Assembly (NCBI GenBank): GCA_040218145.1
Contig: JAVJQK010000050.1
Location: 124,001-188,000, forward strand
DNA length: 64,000 nucleotides
Direction of reading: 5' to 3'
From: Sandaracinaceae bacterium
Lineage (GTDB): Bacteria; Myxococcota_A; Polyangia; Polyangiales; Sandaracinaceae
Part shown: one piece after another, positions 60,043-64,000 of the stretch
Numbering within the stretch: position 1 is the stretch's first letter
Layout: every line of letters starts with the position of its first letter
Notes under the pieces: generated by a model
What the model saw: only the letters and a program-made list of their open reading frames with translations
Databases searched by the model: none
What the model was told of the DNA's origin: nothing
Position numbers and translations under genes: made by a program

Positions 60043-60366
60043 CTACGCGTGCGCGGGTTGACCCAGCGGGGCGCTGGACGGCGCGCTCTGGCGCCGGATG
60101 GCGTAGACGAGCAGGGCGAGCGAGCCGGTGAACGGCACCGCGATCACGTACGGCAGGGGGTTGAGGCCGCGCTTCTTCGCGTCGCGCCAGACCCACAGGC
60201 AGCCGAAGAACGCGCAGATGCAGAGGTCGAGGGTGATCTGGCCCGCCCACCAGCTGCTCGTCACGGCTTCGACGAGGCCGAGCGCGCCCTCTTGGTAAAT
60301 CGTGTAGCCGGTGAAGGCGGCGAAATCGAGGAAGAGGAGGCCGATGCCGATCTGCTTGAAGTTCAT
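60043..60366 (-). CDS. DUF2834-type three-helix membrane protein
   Basis: A 107-residue protein with three hydrophobic helices (QIGIGLLFLDFAAFTGYTIY, QITLDLCICAFFGCLWVW and YVIAVPFTGSLALLVYAI). The pattern WRDAKKRGLNPLPYV followed by GSLALLVYAIRR matches DUF2834. The function is unknown. Its ATG has AGGAG about 5 nt upstream. A sigma-54-like promoter (60400-60415) points at it, with operators upstream, so it is a likely target of the adjacent two-component system. Confidence 0.8.
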   Translation of the reverse strand: MNFKQIGIGLLFLDFAAFTGYTIYQEGALGLVEAVTSSWWAGQITLDLCICAFFGCLWVWRDAKKRGLNPLPYVIAVPFTGSLALLVYAIRRQSAPSSAPLGQPAHA

Positions 60367-60399
60367 GACGTTCTCCTTGTTCGAGTCGACCTCCCCCAC

Positions 60400-60415
60400 A
60401 GCAGCCGCCGTGCCA
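60400..60415 (-). promoter_or_regulatory. Sigma-54-type promoter of the DUF2834 gene
   Basis: On the minus strand TGGCACG-N4-CTGCT with GG and GC exactly 10 nt apart. The predicted start (about 60389) leaves a leader of some 20 nt with AGGAG before ATG 60366. It differs from the divergent copy at 60528 by one base in the spacer. Confidence 0.6.
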
Positions 60416-60445
60416 GCGCGGCCGCGCGCCGCGCGAGCCGGGCGC

Positions 60446-60463
60446 CGTTGCACGCGCGCCACG
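60446..60463. promoter_or_regulatory. Candidate operator O1 (imperfect palindrome)
   Basis: CGTTGC-N6-GCCACG, one mismatch between arms. Same half-site as O2. Its centre is about 40 bp upstream of the minus-strand sigma-54 -24 element. Confidence 0.4.
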
Positions 60464-60478
60464 TTCACCGCCGGGGCC

Positions 60479-60500
60479 AGCGTTGCGGCGCTGCAACGCT
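60479..60500. promoter_or_regulatory. Candidate operator O2 (perfect palindrome)
   Basis: AGCGTTGC-N6-GCAACGCT, perfect 8-bp arms. Its centre is about 39 bp upstream of the plus-strand -24 element and 35 bp from O1. A likely binding site for the sigma-54 response regulator encoded downstream. Confidence 0.55.
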
Positions 60501-60527
60501 CGGTCGTCGTGGGGCCGCTCGGTCGCG

Positions 60528-60543
60528 TGGCACGCCGGCTGCT
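60528..60543 (+). promoter_or_regulatory. Sigma-54-type promoter of the kinase/response-regulator operon
   Basis: TGGCACG-N4-CTGCT with GG and GC exactly 10 nt apart. The predicted start (about 60554) is only five bases before ATG 60559. A TATGAT element lies between, so either or both may be used. Confidence 0.5.
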
Positions 60544-60546
60544 GGC

Positions 60547-60552
60547 TATGAT
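60547..60552 (+). promoter_or_regulatory. TAnnnT -10 element of the histidine kinase gene
   Basis: TATGAT ends 6 nt before ATG 60559. It lies just after the sigma-54-like -12 element, so the gene may have a basal and an induced promoter. Confidence 0.45.
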
Positions 60553-60558
60553 CGCGGG

Positions 60559-61500
60559 ATGCGCTCTGAATGGATCGGCGTCGCGGTCGCGGGAGGGTTG
60601 GCGGCCTTCGACCTCGCGCTCTTCGCGTGGGTCGGCCTCGACGTCGCCGGGCTCGCGACCACGCTCGCCGGGGTGATGACGCTCGGGAGCTTCGTCGTGG
60701 GCTACGCGGCGCTCGGCTACGTCGGCGGCCGGCTGTGGACGGCGCGGCAGCGCGCGCGCGCCGACAAGGCCCGCATCCAGGCGCAGCTCGAGGCGCTCGA
60801 GGAGGGGAGGGCGCGCCTGGCACAGGCGGAGAAGCTGGCCGCCCTCGGGCGGCTCGCCGCGGGCATCGCGCACGAGGTCCGGAACCCGCTGGGCGTGATC
60901 CGCGCCTCGGCGAGCATGGTGCAGGAGGCCTTCGACCGCGGCACGGACGACCACCGCGCGTGCGACCTGATCCGCGACGAGATCGATCGCCTCGACGGGC
61001 TGATCGCGGCCCTGCTCACCTTCGCCAAGCCGACGCGCATGAGCCTGGGTGAGACCGCGGTGGAGCCGGTCGTCGCGCGCGCCGCCACGCTCGCGGCCGA
61101 GGCCCGGGCGGCGCTGTCGGTGAAGACCGACGTGCGCGCGGGCGCGGTCCGCGCCGACGCGGACCTGCTGACCCAGGTCTTGCTCGGCCTGGTGGTCAAC
61201 GCGGCCGAGGCGGGCGCGGCGACGGTGGAGATCCGGGCCACCGAGGAGGGGGACGCGCTCCGCCTCGAGGTCGCCGACGATGGGCCCGGCGTCGCGGAGG
61301 AGGATGTGCCGAGGCTGTTCGAGCCGTTCTTCACGACCAAGGACACCGGCACGGGCCTCGGCCTCTCGATGGCGCTCCGGATCGTGGAGGCGCACGGAGG
61401 CACCCTCGACGTCGACGCGAAGGGAGGACTGGGCGGCGGCGCGCGCTTCGTGCTCTCGCTCCCCGCGGGCGGCCCCGCGCAGCGCGTGGAGGCCGCGTGA
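60559..61500 (+). CDS. Membrane sensor histidine kinase (NtrB/ZraS-like)
   Basis: A 313-residue kinase. Two membrane helices lie within residues 5-55, with almost no periplasmic loop, followed by a coiled-coil linker (RIQAQLEALEEGRARLAQ). The HisKA box is AAGIAHEVRNPLGVIRAS with the phosphorylated His at 105. The ATPase domain has VVNAAEAG (N box), EVADDGPGV (G1), LFEPFFTTKDTGTGLGLSMA (F/G2) and an end block. It phosphorylates the response regulator encoded next; the stop overlaps its GTG start (GTGA). The sensed signal is unknown and is likely membrane-borne or cytoplasmic. Confidence 0.94.
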   Translation: MRSEWIGVAVAGGLAAFDLALFAWVGLDVAGLATTLAGVMTLGSFVVGYAALGYVGGRLWTARQRARADKARIQAQLEALEEGRARLAQAEKLAALGRLAAGIAHEVRNPLGVIRASASMVQEAFDRGTDDHRACDLIRDEIDRLDGLIAALLTFAKPTRMSLGETAVEPVVARAATLAAEARAALSVKTDVRAGAVRADADLLTQVLLGLVVNAAEAGAATVEIRATEEGDALRLEVADDGPGVAEEDVPRLFEPFFTTKDTGTGLGLSMALRIVEAHGGTLDVDAKGGLGGGARFVLSLPAGGPAQRVEAA

Positions 61501-62822
61501 GCGCGTCGATCGCGGTCGTCGACGACGAGGCGCGAATGGTCGAGATCGTGTCGATGCTGCTCCGGCGCGACGGGCACGAGGTGCGCGGCTTCACCGAGCC
61601 CGAGGCGTTCCTCACGAGCCTCGAGCGGGAGCCCGTGGACCTCCTGCTGACGGACCTGCGGATGCCGCGCATGGACGGCGTCGAGGTGTTGCGCCGCGCG
61701 CGCGCCGAGCTGCCGGGTCTGCCGGTCATTCTCTTCACCGCGCACGCGACGGTGCAGACGGCGATCGAGGCGATGAAGGAGGGCGCCTACGACTACCTCC
61801 AGAAGCCGTTCGACAACGACGAGATGAAGGCGCTCGTCCGGCGCGCGCTCGAGCACAGCCGGCTCGCGCGCGAGAACCGGCTGCTGCGCCGCGGCGGGGC
61901 CGACGTGGTCGCGGAGTCGGACGCGATGAAGCGCGTGATGGCGCTCCTGCGACGCGTCGCGCCGAGCCGGAGCACGGTGCTGATCACGGGCGAGAGCGGC
62001 ACGGGCAAGGAGGTCGCGGCCAAGGCGCTGCACGCGTCGTCGGACCGGGCCGACGGTCCGCTCGTGGCGCTGAACGTCAAGGCGCTCGGGGAGAGCGTGC
62101 TGGAGAGCGAGCTGTTCGGACACGAGAAGGGCGCCTTCACGGGCGCCGACCGCAGCAAGCCGGGGGTCTTCGAGCGGGCGGACGGAGGCACCCTCTTCCT
62201 GGACGAGATCGGGGAGATCAGCGCGTCGTTCCAGGCGAAGCTGCTGCGGGTGCTGCAGGAGCGCGAGATCCTGCCGGTGGGCGGCACGGAGGCGCGCCCC
62301 GTGGACGTGCGCCTCGTCGCGGCGACCAACCGCGACCTCGAAGCGGAGGTGCGCGAGGGCCGCTTCCGCGAGGATCTGTTCTTTCGGATGAACGTGATCC
62401 CCGTGCACCTGCCGCCGCTCCGTGAGCGCCCCGCCGACGTGCTGCCGCTGGCGCGGCGGTTCCTCGCGAAGCAGTCCCACGCGCTCGAGCGGCAGTTCGA
62501 TGGATGGACCGAGGAGGCCGAGCGCTGGATGCTCGCCCACGACTGGCCGGGCAACGTGCGGGAGCTGGAGAACGCCATCGAGCGGGGCGCGCTGCTCGCG
62601 GACGGACGCACCCTCGCGCTCTCGGACCTGACGCTGAAGCCGAGCGAAGCGGAGGGCGAGACGTGGCCGACCGACCTCGGCGCGTTCGTCGAGCGGGCCA
62701 CCGCCGAGCACGTGCGCAGGGTGCTCGGCGAGGTCGAGGGCAAGCGCGTCGAGGCGGCCCGGCGGCTCGGGATCGACCGCACCACGCTCTACCGGCTGAT
62801 GCGCAAGCACGACATCGAGTGA
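61497..62822 (+). CDS. Sigma-54-dependent response regulator (NtrC-like)
   Basis: A 441-residue response regulator. The receiver domain (1-120) has DD at 9-10, the phospho-acceptor Asp 53 in LLTDLRMPRMDG, and YDYLQKPFD near 105. The AAA+ domain has GESGTGKEVAAKAL, ELFGHEKGAFTGADRS, TLFLDEIGEIS and DWPGNVRELENAI. The Fis-type helix-turn-helix at the end is VEAARRLGIDRTTLYRLMRK. It starts with GTG 61497, overlapping the kinase stop (GTGA). It probably binds the palindromes at 60446-60500 and activates the divergent sigma-54 promoters there (inference). Confidence 0.95.
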   Translation: MSASIAVVDDEARMVEIVSMLLRRDGHEVRGFTEPEAFLTSLEREPVDLLLTDLRMPRMDGVEVLRRARAELPGLPVILFTAHATVQTAIEAMKEGAYDYLQKPFDNDEMKALVRRALEHSRLARENRLLRRGGADVVAESDAMKRVMALLRRVAPSRSTVLITGESGTGKEVAAKALHASSDRADGPLVALNVKALGESVLESELFGHEKGAFTGADRSKPGVFERADGGTLFLDEIGEISASFQAKLLRVLQEREILPVGGTEARPVDVRLVAATNRDLEAEVREGRFREDLFFRMNVIPVHLPPLRERPADVLPLARRFLAKQSHALERQFDGWTEEAERWMLAHDWPGNVRELENAIERGALLADGRTLALSDLTLKPSEAEGETWPTDLGAFVERATAEHVRRVLGEVEGKRVEAARRLGIDRTTLYRLMRKHDIE

Positions 62823-62865
62823 GCGGCCCATGACGCGGCGCGCGAACGACCCCATACTGCGCCGC

Positions 62866-63099
62866 ATGTCGAACCGCCCCCATCCGGACGGCGCCGAGCC
62901 GAAGGGCCTCCCCGGCGGCATCGCGCTGCCGGCGGTGCTCTTCCTGCTGTCGATGGCCGCGTTCGTGGTCTTCTTCTCGAACCCGGAGCTCGTCGACCTC
63001 GGCCCGAACCTCAGCCCCGGAGGGCTGGGCGTGCTCGGCGGCGCGGTGACCTTCCTCTGGCTGCTCGTCGCGATCGCGAAGAGGCCGCCCCCGGGCTGA
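62866..63099 (+). CDS. Small two-helix membrane protein, hypothetical
   Basis: A 77-residue protein. After about 20 polar residues (SNRPHPDGAEPKGLPGG), two hydrophobic helices follow (IALPAVLFLLSMAAFVVFF, LGVLGGAVTFLWLLVAIA) with a short loop, ending KRPPPG. No family is recognised. ATG 62866 has CATACT ending 7 nt upstream; ATG 62830 would add 12 residues. It follows the response regulator by 43 bp on the same strand and converges on terC, 13 bp away. Confidence 0.6.
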   Translation: MSNRPHPDGAEPKGLPGGIALPAVLFLLSMAAFVVFFSNPELVDLGPNLSPGGLGVLGGAVTFLWLLVAIAKRPPPG

Positions 63100-63112
63100 G
63101 CTACGGGCTGAG

Positions 63113-63895
63113 CTACTGACGGTCGTCGCGCGAGACGTCACCGGAGAGGGCGGCGACGACCTTCTTCACGCTCTTGCGCTTCTTGTTCTTGCGGAAGCGC
63201 ATGTTGACGAGCTCGACGAAGACCGCGAAGCCCATGGCCGCGTAGATGTAGCCCTTGGGGAGGTGCTGATCGAAGCCCTCGGCGACCAGCAGGACGCCGA
63301 TCAGGAGCATGAAGCTCAGCGCGAGGATCTTCATCGAGGGGTGCTCGTTGACGAACTCGCCGATGTGGCGCGCGAAGATGAGCATCATCAGCACCGCGAG
63401 CACGATGGCGGTGACCATGATCTCGACCTCCTCCACCATGCCGACCGCGGTGATGACCGAGTCGAGGGAGAAGATGATGTCCATGATCGCGATCTGGATG
63501 ACGATGGACGTCAGCGTCGAGCGGCCCTTGCTGCCGTCCTCGTCGTCCTCGTCGTCTCGCATCTCGACCTTCTCGAAGATCTCGTGCGCGCTCTTCCCGA
63601 TGAGGAACAGGCCGCCGACGAGCACGATGATGTCGCGCCCGCTGATGTCGTTGTCGAGCACCGTGAACAGCGTGTTCGTCAGGTGCATCACCCAGCTCAG
63701 GGCGAGCAGGAGCAGCACCCGCGTGAGCATCGCGCCGCCGAGCCCCAGCTTGTAGGCGAGGGGGCGCTCGGCGCGAGGCAGCCGATCGGTGAGGATCGCG
63801 ATGAAGACGAGGTTGTCGATGCCCAGGACGAGCTCGAGCAACGTCAGCGTGATCAGCGCGACCCAGGCTTCCGGATTGGTGAGCAGCTCGATCAT
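63113..63895 (-). CDS. TerC-family integral membrane protein
   Basis: A 260-residue TerC/Alx-type protein with seven or eight hydrophobic helices. Family blocks are LLELVLGIDNLVFIAIL, VGGLFLIGKSAHEIFEKVE and IMDIIFSLDSVITAVGM, holding the conserved Asp pairs that are thought to bind Mn2+ or other metals. A charged loop (EMRDDEDDEDGSKG) interrupts the helices. Relatives export manganese or contribute to tellurite resistance and metalation of secreted proteins. ATG 63895 is the start that keeps the family's short N-terminus; ATG 63958 would add 21 Arg-rich residues and is less likely. Confidence 0.9.
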   Translation of the reverse strand: MIELLTNPEAWVALITLTLLELVLGIDNLVFIAILTDRLPRAERPLAYKLGLGGAMLTRVLLLLALSWVMHLTNTLFTVLDNDISGRDIIVLVGGLFLIGKSAHEIFEKVEMRDDEDDEDGSKGRSTLTSIVIQIAIMDIIFSLDSVITAVGMVEEVEIMVTAIVLAVLMMLIFARHIGEFVNEHPSMKILALSFMLLIGVLLVAEGFDQHLPKGYIYAAMGFAVFVELVNMRFRKNKKRKSVKKVVAALSGDVSRDDRQ

Positions 63896-63952
63896 GACCG
63901 GGTGCCGACCGTCCCCCGAGAACGTCCGCCGCGCAAGGGGACGGGCCTGCGC

Positions 63953-63958
63953 TACCAT
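63953..63958 (+). promoter_or_regulatory. TAnnnT -10 element of the gene at the right edge
   Basis: TACCAT ends 8 nt before ATG 63967. Confidence 0.4.
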
Positions 63959-63966
63959 CGCGCGCC

Positions 63967-64000
63967 ATGCGCGACGCCCTCGATCTAGGCGCCGACCCCG
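63967..64000 (+). CDS. Start of a truncated gene
   Basis: An open frame begins MRDALDLGADP and runs off the window. Only eleven residues are visible and no product can be named. It is supported by a TACCAT element 8 nt upstream, the window's usual spacing, and by its divergent position from terC. Confidence 0.4.
   Translation, partial: MRDALDLGADP

Overview
This 64 kb window is chromosomal DNA from a very GC-rich, Gram-negative bacterium. It is most likely a myxobacterium of the Myxococcota, probably close to Sandaracinaceae/Polyangiales. The pointers are a DUF2378 (Mxa_TIGR02265-like) protein, DUF4388 and AgmX-like proteins, a PilB-type pilus ATPase, a CFI-box-CTERM protein, sigma-54 activators, and a dozen predicted lipoproteins with Asp/Gly/Pro-rich linkers. 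I place it by gene content only; there is no rRNA gene. I saw no tRNA, CRISPR array, phage or insertion sequence. Coding density is very high and no gap between genes exceeds 300 bases.

Layout. 1-3.4 kb: a lysine-rich DksA-like protein, ribosomal protein bL33 (rpmG), a LysM/M15 murein peptidase and a zinc-ribbon membrane protein. 3.4-7.8 kb: a minus-strand operon running endonuclease-like protein, outer-membrane-like protein, ECF sigma factor, repeat-containing anti-sigma-like protein. 7.9-22.8 kb: a phosphoesterase lipoprotein, methyltransferase, PanE-like reductase, two c-di-GMP enzymes (GAF-GGDEF-EAL and GAF-GGDEF), an FAD oxidoreductase, surface lipoproteins, a beta-propeller and a FrnE-like DsbA protein. 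22.8-34 kb: an M1 peptidase, polysaccharide deacetylase, von Willebrand-A lipoprotein, PilB ATPase with a V4R-like partner, OPT transporter, DUF4388 protein and quinone oxidoreductase. 34-48 kb: 2-oxoacid dehydrogenase E1 alpha/beta, PilZ-DUF4388 protein, an FNR-type flavoreductase, a large M1 aminopeptidase and small repeat proteins. 48-57 kb: a large hydrolase-like lipoprotein, creatininase-like and DUF3105 proteins, TrmO, a sigma-54 activator, CpaB and a methyltransferase. 57-64 kb: a lamin-tail lipoprotein, a two-component system (histidine kinase plus sigma-54 response regulator) and TerC.

How it works together. Much of the content is cell envelope (lipoproteins, peptidases, deacetylase, pili) and regulation by c-di-GMP (GGDEF, EAL, PilZ and MshEN domains) and by sigma-54. 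Genes are often coupled through ATGA or GTGA overlaps.

Non-coding signals that stand out, all read by eye. (1) At least sixteen start codons have a TAnnnT -10 element ending 6-8 nt upstream and usually no Shine-Dalgarno, which points to widespread leaderless mRNAs. (2) The two-component system at 60.4-60.6 kb lies between two nearly identical divergent sigma-54-like promoters with palindromic operators placed symmetrically between them; a third matching promoter is at 15.28 kb. (3) An imperfect palindromic intergenic repeat flanks cpaB on both sides and supplies the stop codon of one neighbour and the start codon of another.
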